The notes beneath the pieces are model-generated. The model had not been told where the DNA came from. It saw nothing but the letters and a program-made list of their open reading frames with translations, and searched no databases. Below, piece by piece: positions 49,306 to 56,442 of a stretch of 64,000 nucleotides of DNA (its first letter is position 1; each line of letters opens with the position of its first letter). The position numbers and the translations under genes were made by a program. The stretch spans positions 124,001 through 188,000 of the forward strand of contig JADKHI010000001.1 in the NCBI GenBank assembly GCA_016721825.1. The letters are read 5' to 3'. The DNA is from Flavobacteriales bacterium. GTDB lineage: Bacteria; Bacteroidota; Bacteroidia; Flavobacteriales_F; PHOS-HE28.

Positions 49306-49337
49306 TCTGATCTTCTGATCGTCCGATCATTCGATCC
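49306..49337. repeat. 8-bp-period array, right member of an inverted pair
   Basis: Four contiguous 8-mers: TCTGATCT, TCTGATCG, TCCGATCA, TTCGATCC. The TC register continues through the next 8-mers to the ridA start (TCCTCCCA, TCTTCGCC, TCATGAAG). The 141 bases between the two arrays hold no gene that I can support. Confidence 0.7.
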
Positions 49338-49343
49338 TCCTCC

Positions 49344-49351
49344 CATCTTCG
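49344..49351 (+). promoter_or_regulatory. -7-like element CATCTTCG of ridA
   Basis: Ends four bases before ATG 49356, in the same 8-bp register as the adjacent array. Confidence 0.35.
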
Positions 49352-49355
49352 CCTC

Positions 49356-49733
49356 ATGAAGAAGCCCATCTTCCCCCCCAACGCCGCCAAGCCCCTCGCC
49401 CCCTACACCCCGGCCATCGAGGCGGGCGGCTTCGTGTTCCTGAGCGGACAGATCGCCTTGGACGCCGAGGGCAACCTGCACACCGGCGACATCGCGACCG
49501 AGACCCGGAAGGTGATGGACAACATCGGCACCTTGCTCCGGGCTGCAGGGCTCGACCACAGCCACCTGGTGAAAGTGACCATCTTCCTGAGCGACATGGC
49601 CCACTACGGAGCGGTGAACGAGGTGTACGGCAGCTACTTCACCGAGGTGCCGCCCGCGCGGGAAGCGGTAGCTGTGAAGGCACTGCCGCGTGGGGTGAAC
49701 GTGGAGATCAGTGGGGTGGCGGTGAAGGGCTGA
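49356..49733 (+). CDS. ridA: RidA family reactive intermediate/imine deaminase
   Basis: 125 aa, normal length. PLAPYTPAIEAGGFVFLSGQIALD at the start, LLRAAGLDHSHLVKVTIFLSDM in the middle, and the Arg-containing PPAREAVAVKALPRGVNVEISGVAVKG at the end are the RidA signature; the Arg in PPAR binds the substrate carboxylate. Trimeric RidA hydrolyses 2-aminoacrylate and related imines made by PLP enzymes. Confidence 0.94.
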   Translation: MKKPIFPPNAAKPLAPYTPAIEAGGFVFLSGQIALDAEGNLHTGDIATETRKVMDNIGTLLRAAGLDHSHLVKVTIFLSDMAHYGAVNEVYGSYFTEVPPAREAVAVKALPRGVNVEISGVAVKG

Positions 49734-49768
49734 GCCCGTTGCTCCTTTTTCCACCTACTGCTCGATCC

Positions 49769-49788
49769 GGGTCTCTCGCAGAGGACCC
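49769..49788. terminator. hairpin between convergent ridA and a lipoprotein gene
   Basis: GGGTCTCT (49769-49776) pairs with AGAGGACCC (49780-49788) with one bulged base and a three-base loop. It is 36 nt past the ridA stop; no clear T run. Confidence 0.4.
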
Positions 49789-49811
49789 CTGATGTTGATG
49801 GAAGCCGGGAC

Positions 49812-50255
49812 TTACTCCGCTACATCCCCCAGAACCTCATGGCTCAACACCCTGGCCCGGCCGTTCTGCTCGACCATGGTGAAGACGTGACGGAAGGCGA
49901 CCTGCTCGTAGTGTACGCGGTACGTAAGCTTCAGCTTCTCCGCGCCAAGGAATGAGCTTTCCAAGTTCGAGCTGATCAACGCGTAGTTCTTGATCGGCCC
50001 TAGTTTCTCCTGCGTCACCTTGAGCGTGTAGATCCACTCCTCCCTGGGCATGCGCGCAAAGAACTTGTCCGCGTAGAATTGATCCAAGGCGGCCAGCTCC
50101 CCTTGTTGAATGGCAGCCAAGAGCTCGCTGGTGACGCGCTGGCCACCTTCAACGGTCAACGGCGCTGAGCAGGCAGTGTAGCAGAGCGCGAGCAAGGCGC
50201 TCAGCACCATCTGGACCCAAGAGGTGCGGATACCCCTGTTCATCGCTCCGTTCAT
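49812..50255 (-). CDS. putative lipoprotein, DUF3887/DUF4019-like
   Basis: 147 aa from ATG 50255. The signal WVQMVLSALLALCYTAC ends in a lipobox-like YTAC. The mature part (RVTSELLAAIQQGELAALDQFYADKFFARMPREEWIYTLKVTQEKLGPIKNYAL) resembles small NTF2-like domains in which a helix with an Asp/Glu-rich turn precedes a W...L...LG motif, as in DUF3887 and DUF4019. Function unknown. Start overlaps the upstream membrane gene by ATGA, so the pair is coupled. The longer frame upstream is antisense noise within that gene. Confidence 0.62.
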   Translation of the reverse strand: MNGAMNRGIRTSWVQMVLSALLALCYTACSAPLTVEGGQRVTSELLAAIQQGELAALDQFYADKFFARMPREEWIYTLKVTQEKLGPIKNYALISSNLESSFLGAEKLKLTYRVHYEQVAFRHVFTMVEQNGRARVLSHEVLGDVAE

Positions 50256-50728
50256 GACAGGAACCTCCGCTGTGTGCCGTACAGGGCGGTCATGGCAACG
50301 GCCACCAACGGGCCACCGAGGCCCAGGAACTTCCACGGCAGGATCAGGTGCGGGGCGAAGATGCCGGCCAGCTGGGCGAAGGCATACAGGTAAAAGCCCC
50401 ACATGCGCCCGCGCCACATACCCAAGGCACCGGCCAGGCGAAGGAGCGTGCGGAGAAAGAGAATGCCCATCAGGGCGAACCCGTGCTGGTACACGACATC
50501 CATCATCAGCAGCGCATCCTCCATCTGTGGGCCGCTGAAGTACCGGTCGAGCTGCGGTTGCACGATGGAGTCGAACTCATCGCGCGGCATGCTCTGCACA
50601 CCGGCCATGCCCAGCACACCCATGCCGTACACGAGCACAAAGAAGCCCGTGTTGATGAAAGTGAGGATGCCCAGGTTCGTGATCAGCTGCGGGCGGCCTG
50701 TGGGCGGGGCGGGTTCAAGTGGTTCCAT
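50252..50728 (-). CDS. small multi-spanning membrane protein, unknown function
   Basis: 158 aa from ATG 50728, with four membrane helices (NLGILTFINTGFFVLVYGMGVLG, DVVYQHGFALMGILFLRTLLRLAGALG, FYLYAFAQLAGIFAPHLIL, FLGLGGPLVAVAMTALYG). A loop after the first helix (MPRDEFDSIVQPQLDRYF) is acidic. The frame is open far upstream, but the preceding terminator hairpin at 50756-50789 puts a boundary there. No family recognised. Co-transcribed with the lipoprotein gene. Confidence 0.68.
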   Translation of the reverse strand: MEPLEPAPPTGRPQLITNLGILTFINTGFFVLVYGMGVLGMAGVQSMPRDEFDSIVQPQLDRYFSGPQMEDALLMMDVVYQHGFALMGILFLRTLLRLAGALGMWRGRMWGFYLYAFAQLAGIFAPHLILPWKFLGLGGPLVAVAMTALYGTQRRFLS

Positions 50729-50755
50729 ACGGCCCGAAAGGTATCCGGGTAACTG

Positions 50756-50789
50756 AAAAGCCCCTCCTCCGGATGGAGAAGGGGCTTTC
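50756..50789 (-). terminator. strong Rho-independent terminator after the 50809 gene
   Basis: AAAGCCCCT (50757-50765) pairs perfectly with AGGGGCTTT (50780-50788); the stem continues inward as CTCC/GGAG with one mismatch around a GGAT loop, and ends on the minus strand with four T. It lies 20 nt past the stop at 50809. Confidence 0.75.
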
Positions 50790-50808
50790 CAAGGAAGGTC
50801 GAAGAACC

Positions 50809-51312
50809 TCAGCTCATGTGCTTCAGGTTCACAGCGTAGAGGATGATGAAGACGATGGAGATAAGGCCGCCAAAGCCTACGCTCATCAAGGTCAACATAC
50901 CACCCCCGAGGAACACCATGGGCACCACCAAGCCGGCGACGGACGCAGCCACGTACATCCAGAACCCGCTCTTCTTCAGGTTCCACATCTGCCATACGCC
51001 GAAGAGGCTGAGCAGCGAAAGGATGATGTTGGAGTAGCCGATGGGCTTGGCGTTCTCGGCAGCCTTCTCGGCCATCACCATGCCCGACTCCATCATCTTG
51101 GTCATCATCTCATTTCCTTGGTCACCCACTTGGGCCATGGTCTCCTCCAACTGGACCCGCGCCTCCTGAAGTTCGGTCTGGGGTGCATCAGTGAAGGCGT
51201 TCTTGATACCGCTCCACAGACCGAAGGCCCCAGCGATGAAGCTCAGGATGCAGATCACGGTCAGCAGTGTCGGACGCGCAGGCATTGCGGTCCCGGGGTT
51301 CATATCGCTCAT
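50809..51312 (-). CDS. membrane protein, unknown function
   Basis: 167 aa from ATG 51312. One N-terminal helix (PTLLTVICILSFIAGAFGLWSG), an amphipathic soluble segment rich in Glu/Met (LQEARVQLEETMAQVGDQGNEMMTKMMESGMVMAEKA), then three more helices. The layout is common in small Bacteroidota membrane proteins of unknown role. A longer in-frame start at 51360 is possible but adds only polar residues. Followed by a strong terminator. Confidence 0.65.
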   Translation of the reverse strand: MSDMNPGTAMPARPTLLTVICILSFIAGAFGLWSGIKNAFTDAPQTELQEARVQLEETMAQVGDQGNEMMTKMMESGMVMAEKAAENAKPIGYSNIILSLLSLFGVWQMWNLKKSGFWMYVAASVAGLVVPMVFLGGGMLTLMSVGFGGLISIVFIILYAVNLKHMS

Positions 51313-51435
51313 GCGTGAGTTGGTTTGGTTGTTCCACCAAAGTACTGGTCGCACGGCCAACGCTTCGTCTTACCCATCTGGCGAGTTTCCAACGGCAAAA
51401 CGCTCGGATCGTGGATAACTAGCCTTCTGCCCAGT

Positions 51436-51915
51436 TCAGTTCGCCAACCCGAACATGGCCCCGGCGAAGAGCAGCATGAAGAAGAAGAACAGGGCATAGA
51501 TGCTCAGCACGATGATCATGAGGATGCCCATGAACTTGTACAGGCGGCGGTGCGATTCCAGCCCGCTGGTGAAGGTGATGGGGTCGAAGCTGCCGGCCAG
51601 GGAACGCAACGTGCGTGTAGCGAATTGAAAGAGCAACAGCGTAGGCACGAAATAGAGCGCCCCGACGAGGAGGAAGATCACGGTGTACATGGTGCCGATG
51701 GCCCCCACATCGAAAGGCATGGGTGTGCCTAACATTTCAGATTGCATGGATGCCATTCGCCCCAAGAATGCGCCCATGCTGAAACCTGCCAGTACCATGA
51801 GCCCGATCATCACGAACCCAACAATGGCCAGGAAGCGGGCCCACTTGGCGGTCTTGCGCAAGGAATCAGCGTCCTGCACGGAAAGGTGTGTGGCGGTGGT
51901 GTTGGGGTCGAGCAT
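51436..51915 (-). CDS. DUF5362-like membrane protein
   Basis: 159 aa from ATG 51915. After a short polar head, four membrane helices (WARFLAIVGFVMIGLMVLAGFSMG, MYTVIFLLVGALYFVPTLLLFQFA, LYKFMGILMIIVLSIYALFFFFMLLF) with the conserved-looking KWARFLAIVGFVMIGLMVLAG and FQFATRTLRSLA suggest DUF5362, from memory. Function unknown. TATCTTGG (51938-51945) is a possible -7. The frame upstream to 51996 would run through the 7-bp array and is rejected. Confidence 0.65.
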   Translation of the reverse strand: MLDPNTTATHLSVQDADSLRKTAKWARFLAIVGFVMIGLMVLAGFSMGAFLGRMASMQSEMLGTPMPFDVGAIGTMYTVIFLLVGALYFVPTLLLFQFATRTLRSLAGSFDPITFTSGLESHRRLYKFMGILMIIVLSIYALFFFFMLLFAGAMFGLAN

Positions 51916-51954
51916 GGGATGGATCTTGATGTGAGGCCAAGATAGCCGGGGATC

Positions 51955-52010
51955 CGTTGTTCGTTGCTCGGGCCTCGTCGTTCGCCCCCCGAACAACGGA
52001 CCACGAACAA
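51955..52010. repeat. 7-bp-period array (eight units) with inverted arms
   Basis: Eight contiguous 7-mers each beginning CG: CGTTGTT, CGTTGCT, CGGGCCT, CGTCGTT, CGCCCCC, CGAACAA, CGGACCA, CGAACAA. The 10-base arm 51954-51963 is the exact inverse of 51990-51999. It lies between the DUF5362-like and lpdA promoters. Confidence 0.7.
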
Positions 52011-52038
52011 CTATCCCGACCCATTCCGAACGGCCCGC

Positions 52039-52046
52039 TACCTTCG
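52039..52046 (+). promoter_or_regulatory. -7 element TACCTTCG of lpdA
   Basis: TACCTTCG, 26 nt before ATG 52073, 28 bases after the end of the 7-bp array. Confidence 0.45.
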
Positions 52047-52072
52047 CCCCATCAAACCGCTACCGCTTCCTC

Positions 52073-53461
52073 ATGAGCTATGATGTGATCGTTCTCGGCA
52101 GTGGCCCCGGTGGCTACGTGGCCGCCATCCGCGCCAGCCAGCTGGGCCTCAAGACCGCCATCGTTGAAAAGGAGAGCCTCGGCGGCATCTGCCTCAATTG
52201 GGGGTGCATCCCCACCAAGGCCTTGCTGAAGAGCGCCCAGGTGTTCGAGTACATCAACCACGCCAAGGACTACGGCATCACCGTAGCGGCCGGCACCCCG
52301 GACATGACCGCCATCGTGCAGCGTAGCCGCGACGTGGCCAAGGGCATGAGCAACGGCGTGACCTTCCTGATGAAGAAGAACAAGATCGACGTGATCATGG
52401 GCACTGGCAAATTGCAGCCCGGCAAGAAGATCGAGGTCACTGGCGCGGACGGAACGAAGCAGGTGGTCGAAGGCAAGCACATCATCATCGCCACTGGCGC
52501 CCGCAGCCGTGCGCTGCCGAACCTGCCCCAGGACGGCAAGAAGATCATCGGCTACCGCGAGGCCATGGTGCTGGCGCAACAGCCCAAGAGCATGGTGGTG
52601 GTGGGCAGCGGGGCCATCGGCTCCGAGTTCGCCTACTTCTACAACGCCATCGGTACCAAGGTCACCCTCGTGGAGTTCCTGCCGAACGTGGTGCCTGTGG
52701 AGGACGAGGACGTGAGCAAGCAGCTGGAGAAGAGCTTCAAGAAGCAGGGCATCGACGTGATGGTCTCTTCGGAAGTGACCAACGTGGACACCAAGGGCAA
52801 GGGCTGCGTGGTGACCGTGAAGAACGCCAAGGGCGAAACGAAGATCGAATGCGACATCGTGCTGAGCGCGGTGGGCATCACCCCGAACATCGAAGGCATC
52901 GGCCTTGAAGAGGTCGGCATCGTTACCGACAAGGGCAAGGTCACGACGAACGAGTTCTACGCCACCAACATCCCGGGCTACTACGCCATCGGTGACGTGA
53001 CCCCCGGCCAGGCCCTGGCGCACGTGGCCAGCGCAGAGGGCATCACCTGCGTGGAGAAGATCGCAGGCCACCACCCCGAGCCCATCGACTACACCAACAT
53101 CCCCGGCTGCACCTACTGCAGCCCCGAGGTGGCCAGCGTGGGCATGACCGAGAAGCAGGCGAAGGAGAAAGGCCTGGAGATCAAGGTCGGCAAGTTCCCT
53201 TTCAGCGCCAGCGGCAAGGCCAGCGCGGCAGGTGCCAAGGACGGTTTCGTGAAGCTGATCTTCGATGCCAAATACGGTGAGCTGCTCGGCGCCCACATGA
53301 TCGGCATGAACGTGACGGAACTGATCGCCGAGTGCGTGAGCATCCGCAAGCTGGAGACCACGGGCCACGAGATCATCAAGACGGTGCACCCACACCCCAC
53401 GATGAGCGAGGCCATCATGGAAGCCGCTGCTGCTGCTTACGGCGAGGTGATCCACCTGTAG
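52073..53461 (+). CDS. lpdA: dihydrolipoyl dehydrogenase
   Basis: 462 aa. FAD loop VLGSGPGGYVAAIRASQLG, redox-active disulfide GGICLNWGCIPTKALL, NAD loop VVVGSGAIGSEFAYFY, FAD site YAIGDV, and the C-terminal active-site His/Glu in HPHPTMSEAIMEAA are all present. The flavoprotein reoxidises dihydrolipoamide of the pyruvate and 2-oxoglutarate dehydrogenase and glycine cleavage complexes. It has its own promoter and no acyltransferase genes nearby. Confidence 0.96.
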   Translation: MSYDVIVLGSGPGGYVAAIRASQLGLKTAIVEKESLGGICLNWGCIPTKALLKSAQVFEYINHAKDYGITVAAGTPDMTAIVQRSRDVAKGMSNGVTFLMKKNKIDVIMGTGKLQPGKKIEVTGADGTKQVVEGKHIIIATGARSRALPNLPQDGKKIIGYREAMVLAQQPKSMVVVGSGAIGSEFAYFYNAIGTKVTLVEFLPNVVPVEDEDVSKQLEKSFKKQGIDVMVSSEVTNVDTKGKGCVVTVKNAKGETKIECDIVLSAVGITPNIEGIGLEEVGIVTDKGKVTTNEFYATNIPGYYAIGDVTPGQALAHVASAEGITCVEKIAGHHPEPIDYTNIPGCTYCSPEVASVGMTEKQAKEKGLEIKVGKFPFSASGKASAAGAKDGFVKLIFDAKYGELLGAHMIGMNVTELIAECVSIRKLETTGHEIIKTVHPHPTMSEAIMEAAAAAYGEVIHL

Positions 53462-53513
53462 GGGCGACGTTCACTTCGCCCGGAAAGGTGGATGAAGGCC
53501 ACACGAACCGGTC

Positions 53514-54305
53514 ATGCCTACGCCAGAGCCCATGTCCACCGAGCCCAGCACTTCCGATGCCGCCCGTTTCTTCGACCGGACGAGCACGAACTACCGGGCG
53601 AAGTACACCCAAGCCAGCCCCTTCCACCACTACTACTTCAACGAGCGGCTTGACAAGGCCACGCGTGGGCTGGAACTGAGCGGAAAGAACGTGCTGGACA
53701 TCGGCAGCGGCACTGGCAACCTCTACGACCACCTATTGCCCCGTTTTCCCGGGATGCGCTTCTACGCCACGGACGTGAGTTCGGGCATGCTCGCGCAGAG
53801 CCTTGTCCCTGATGCGGATCGCTTTGTGGGCTTCGCTTATGACCACGTCTTCGCCCAGCGCACCTTCGACGCGGTCTTCATGCTGGGTGTGACCACTTAC
53901 ATGGACGCCGCCGAATTGGAGCGGAACCTGGCCTTCATCGCGAGGAGCCTAGCCCCGGGCGGACAGGCCGTCATCACCTTCACCCACAGCGGCGGTCTGG
54001 ACACCTGGATGCGCTGGCTACTGAAGCTCCCCTTGCGCCTGTTCGGCAGCCGCGACAAGGTCCTGAGCTCGGGCGTACGCACACGGACCTATGGTGTTGG
54101 CGAAGCGAAGAAGGCATTAACGCCCCACCTCACGATCGACCGGCTGGAGTTCCACAACCACACGGTGTTCCCCTTTGGCCTGCTGCTACCGGGGCTTTCC
54201 ATCGCACTGGCCAAGCGCATTGACCGGCTCGCGACCACCAACCCGCTCCACCGCTGGCTGAGCTCGGACATCATCGTACGGTGCTCCGCGAAAAGGTTGC
54301 CTTGA
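53514..54305 (+). CDS. class I SAM-dependent methyltransferase
   Basis: 263 aa. Motif I NVLDIGSGTGNLYDHL (~residue 60), post-I FYATDVSSGMLAQSL, and the motif II/III region FDAVFMLGVTTYMD...LAPGGQAVITFTHSG. The C-terminal third (FRVFGSRDKVLSS, HNHTVFPFGLLLPGLSIALAKRIDR) has a hydrophobic patch. Substrate unknown. Located between lpdA and the exopolysaccharide operon; a hairpin that overlaps its stop suggests its transcript ends there. Confidence 0.88.
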   Translation: MPTPEPMSTEPSTSDAARFFDRTSTNYRAKYTQASPFHHYYFNERLDKATRGLELSGKNVLDIGSGTGNLYDHLLPRFPGMRFYATDVSSGMLAQSLVPDADRFVGFAYDHVFAQRTFDAVFMLGVTTYMDAAELERNLAFIARSLAPGGQAVITFTHSGGLDTWMRWLLKLPLRLFGSRDKVLSSGVRTRTYGVGEAKKALTPHLTIDRLEFHNHTVFPFGLLLPGLSIALAKRIDRLATTNPLHRWLSSDIIVRCSAKRLP

Positions 54306-54312
54306 GGCAACC
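54295..54312 (+). terminator. hairpin overlapping the methyltransferase stop
   Basis: GGTTGCC (54295-54301), loop TTGA, GGCAACC (54306-54312): a perfect 7-bp stem whose loop holds the stop codon, followed by a C/T-rich stretch instead of a T run. Confidence 0.45.
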
Positions 54313-54336
54313 CCTCCCCTGCGGGTCGTCTTCACA

Positions 54337-54398
54337 GTGAACCGTTCACCGATGCTGACCTTCGAGGGTCGGCCGCCATTCGGCTAACGGTACCTTTG
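54337..54398 (+). promoter_or_regulatory. promoter and possible operator of the exopolysaccharide operon
   Basis: TACCTTTG (54391-54398) matches the -7 consensus and ends eight bases before ATG 54407. A 13-base palindrome GTGAAC-C-GTTCAC (54337-54349) lies ~45 bp upstream and could bind a dimeric regulator. Confidence 0.5.
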
Positions 54399-54406
54399 AC
54401 GCTCCG

Positions 54407-55633
54407 ATGCCTCGCATTCTCCGCATCATCAACCGCTTCAACCTCGGTGGCCCCACGCACAATGCGGCCTACTTGACCAAGCACCTGCCCGGCGACTACG
54501 AAACGCTGCTCGTGGGTGGTCAATGGGATGAAAGCGAGGAAGGCAGCAAGCACATCCTGGACGCCATCGGCGTGGAACCTTTGATCCTGCCGGAAATGCG
54601 CCGCGACATCGCCCCTTGGCGCGACCGTACCGCTTACCGCCGGGTGAAACAGCTGATCAAGGATTTCAAGCCGGACATCGTCCACACGCATGCCGCCAAG
54701 GCCGGTGCAGTGGGTCGCATGGCCGCCAGCGAGATGGGCGTGAAAGTGATCGTGCACACCTTCCACGGTCATGTGTTCCACAGCTACTTCGGGCAGCTGC
54801 GCACCACGATGTACAAGAACATCGAGCGCTTCCTGGCCCGCCGCAGCACACGCATCGTCGCCATCAGCGAGCGGCAGAGAGCCGAGCTGGTGGATGAGCA
54901 CCGCATTTGCGCCGATAACAAGGTGAGCGTGATCCCCCTCGGCTTCGACCTCAGCAAGTTCCAACAGGACCTGGAGGCCAAGCGGAAGCTCTTCCGCCGG
55001 GTGTATGGCGTGGCCGATGACGAGATCGCCGTCGGCATCGTGGGGCGCCTGGTGCCGGTGAAGAACCACGACCTCTTCCTGCAAAGCATGAAGCACCTCT
55101 CCGAGCGCACGGGCAAGAAGGTGCGCGCCTTCATCGTGGGCGATGGTGAGGAACGTGGACGCCTCGAGCAGGTGACCCGCGATCTCGGGCTCAGCATGGC
55201 GGCAGGCCCCTTCTTCAACGGCCATGGCTTCGGACACGGTGTGAACGGCAAGCCCTGTGTCCAGAATGCCCAGATCACCTTCACCAGTTGGATCAAGGAA
55301 GTGGATGTGGTGAACGCCGGGTTGGACATCGTGGCCCTGACGAGCAACAACGAAGGCACCCCGGTGACCCTGATCGAGGCCCAGGCGGCCAACAAGCCCG
55401 TGGTCAGCACCAATGTGGGTGGCATCGAGAACGTGGTCCTCAGCGGCCGCACCGGACTACTGAGCCCTCCAGGGGATGCGGTCAGCCTTGCCGACAACCT
55501 GCTCAAAGTGGTTGAGGACGAAGCCCTGCGCGCCCGTCTGGGTGCCGGTGGATGGGAGCATGTACGCGACCGCTACCACTATTCGCGGCTCGTTTCGGAC
55601 ACGGATCGGATGTACCGCGAATTGCTGGGCTGA
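54407..55633 (+). CDS. family 4 glycosyltransferase (GT-B)
   Basis: 408 aa. Start MPRILRIINRFNLGGPTHNAAYL (donor/acceptor cleft loop GGPTHN), IVHTHAAKAGAVGRMAA, HTFHGHVFHSYFG, and the C-terminal EGTPVTLIEAQAANKPVVSTNVGG (E-x7-E) are typical GT4. Between VTRDLGLSMA and ITFTSWIKEVDVVNAGLD there is an insert (FFNGHGFGHGVNGKPCVQNA) not usual for the family. It probably adds a sugar to the exopolysaccharide repeat unit in the cytoplasm and heads the operon that continues with Wza- and Wzc-like genes. Confidence 0.92.
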   Translation: MPRILRIINRFNLGGPTHNAAYLTKHLPGDYETLLVGGQWDESEEGSKHILDAIGVEPLILPEMRRDIAPWRDRTAYRRVKQLIKDFKPDIVHTHAAKAGAVGRMAASEMGVKVIVHTFHGHVFHSYFGQLRTTMYKNIERFLARRSTRIVAISERQRAELVDEHRICADNKVSVIPLGFDLSKFQQDLEAKRKLFRRVYGVADDEIAVGIVGRLVPVKNHDLFLQSMKHLSERTGKKVRAFIVGDGEERGRLEQVTRDLGLSMAAGPFFNGHGFGHGVNGKPCVQNAQITFTSWIKEVDVVNAGLDIVALTSNNEGTPVTLIEAQAANKPVVSTNVGGIENVVLSGRTGLLSPPGDAVSLADNLLKVVEDEALRARLGAGGWEHVRDRYHYSRLVSDTDRMYRELLG

Positions 55634-55650
55634 GCCCACGGGCCAACCGT

Positions 55651-55658
55651 TACATTTG
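55651..55658 (+). promoter_or_regulatory. -7 element TACATTTG before the Wza-like gene
   Basis: TACATTTG matches TAnnTTTG and lies 15 nt before ATG 55674, in the 40-nt gap after the GT4 gene; a possible internal promoter. Confidence 0.4.
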
Positions 55659-55673
55659 CGCAAATACGAAGGC

Positions 55674-56435
55674 ATGGGAAGGCTACTGGGCTTACTGGTC
55701 GTGCTTGTGGTGCTGGCCACCGGATGTACGATCAACAAGGACATCATGTTCAAGACACCCACGGACTATCAGTTCGCGGTGCCGCCGGATTCCATCGACC
55801 CCAACTTCACCATCAACCAGAACGACTTTCTGCAGTTCAGGCTCTTCGCCAACGACGGCTTCCGCCTGATCGACCTTATCTCCGAGGAGAACGTCCGGAT
55901 GCCCAACCAGCGCCAGTTGAACTCCTACCTGGTCTCAACGGACGGTATGGTCAAGCTCCCGTTGATCGGTCGGGTCCCCATTGCAGGAATGACATTGCGC
56001 GAAGCTGAACTCTACTTGGAAGGATTGTATGTGCCTTACTACAACCGCCCCTTCGTTCAACTGACCGTGCTGAACCGCAGGGCCATCGTGTTCCCCGGTT
56101 CAGGTGGCGATGCCCGTGTAGTGACCTTGGACAACAACAGCAGCACGCTCACGGAAGTGCTGGCACAGGCCGGTGGCATCACGGACCGAGGCAACGCCCA
56201 CAAAGTGAAGCTGTTCCGCAGAAAGGTCGGGGGCGGGCGCCTCGTGTACCAATTCGACCTGAGCGATATCGAGGGGCTGAAGTATGCCGATATGATCATC
56301 CAGGGGGACGACATCATCTACGTGCAACCGAACCCCGAACTGGCCCGCGAGCTGTTGCAGGACCTGGCCCCGTTGATCACCCTCCTGACCACCACCGTAC
56401 TGGTGCTCGGCTTGGTGCAAGCCCTACAGAACTGA
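55674..56435 (+). CDS. polysaccharide export outer-membrane lipoprotein (Wza-like)
   Basis: 253 aa from ATG 55674 with lipobox LATGC (MGRLLGLLVVLVVLATGC). A Poly_export domain (INQNDFLQFRLFANDGF, GMVKLPLIGRVPIAGMTLREAELYLEG) and an SLBB domain (LVTLDNNSSTLTEVLAQAGGIT, DMIIQGDDIIYVQPN) follow, then a C-terminal helix (LAPLITLLTTTVLVLGLVQAL) that may close the outer-membrane pore. It is shorter than E. coli Wza but of normal length for Bacteroidota. It makes the outer channel for the glycan exported with the tyrosine kinase encoded next. Confidence 0.9.
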   Translation: MGRLLGLLVVLVVLATGCTINKDIMFKTPTDYQFAVPPDSIDPNFTINQNDFLQFRLFANDGFRLIDLISEENVRMPNQRQLNSYLVSTDGMVKLPLIGRVPIAGMTLREAELYLEGLYVPYYNRPFVQLTVLNRRAIVFPGSGGDARVVTLDNNSSTLTEVLAQAGGITDRGNAHKVKLFRRKVGGGRLVYQFDLSDIEGLKYADMIIQGDDIIYVQPNPELARELLQDLAPLITLLTTTVLVLGLVQALQN

Positions 56436-56442
56436 CCCTTGC

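Noticed and set aside
49125..49337. Short repeats as a CRISPR array
   Set aside because: Repeat units are 8 bp without spacers and no cas genes are present.
52052..53455. 467-codon open frame on the minus strand
   Set aside because: Antisense to lpdA over its whole length.
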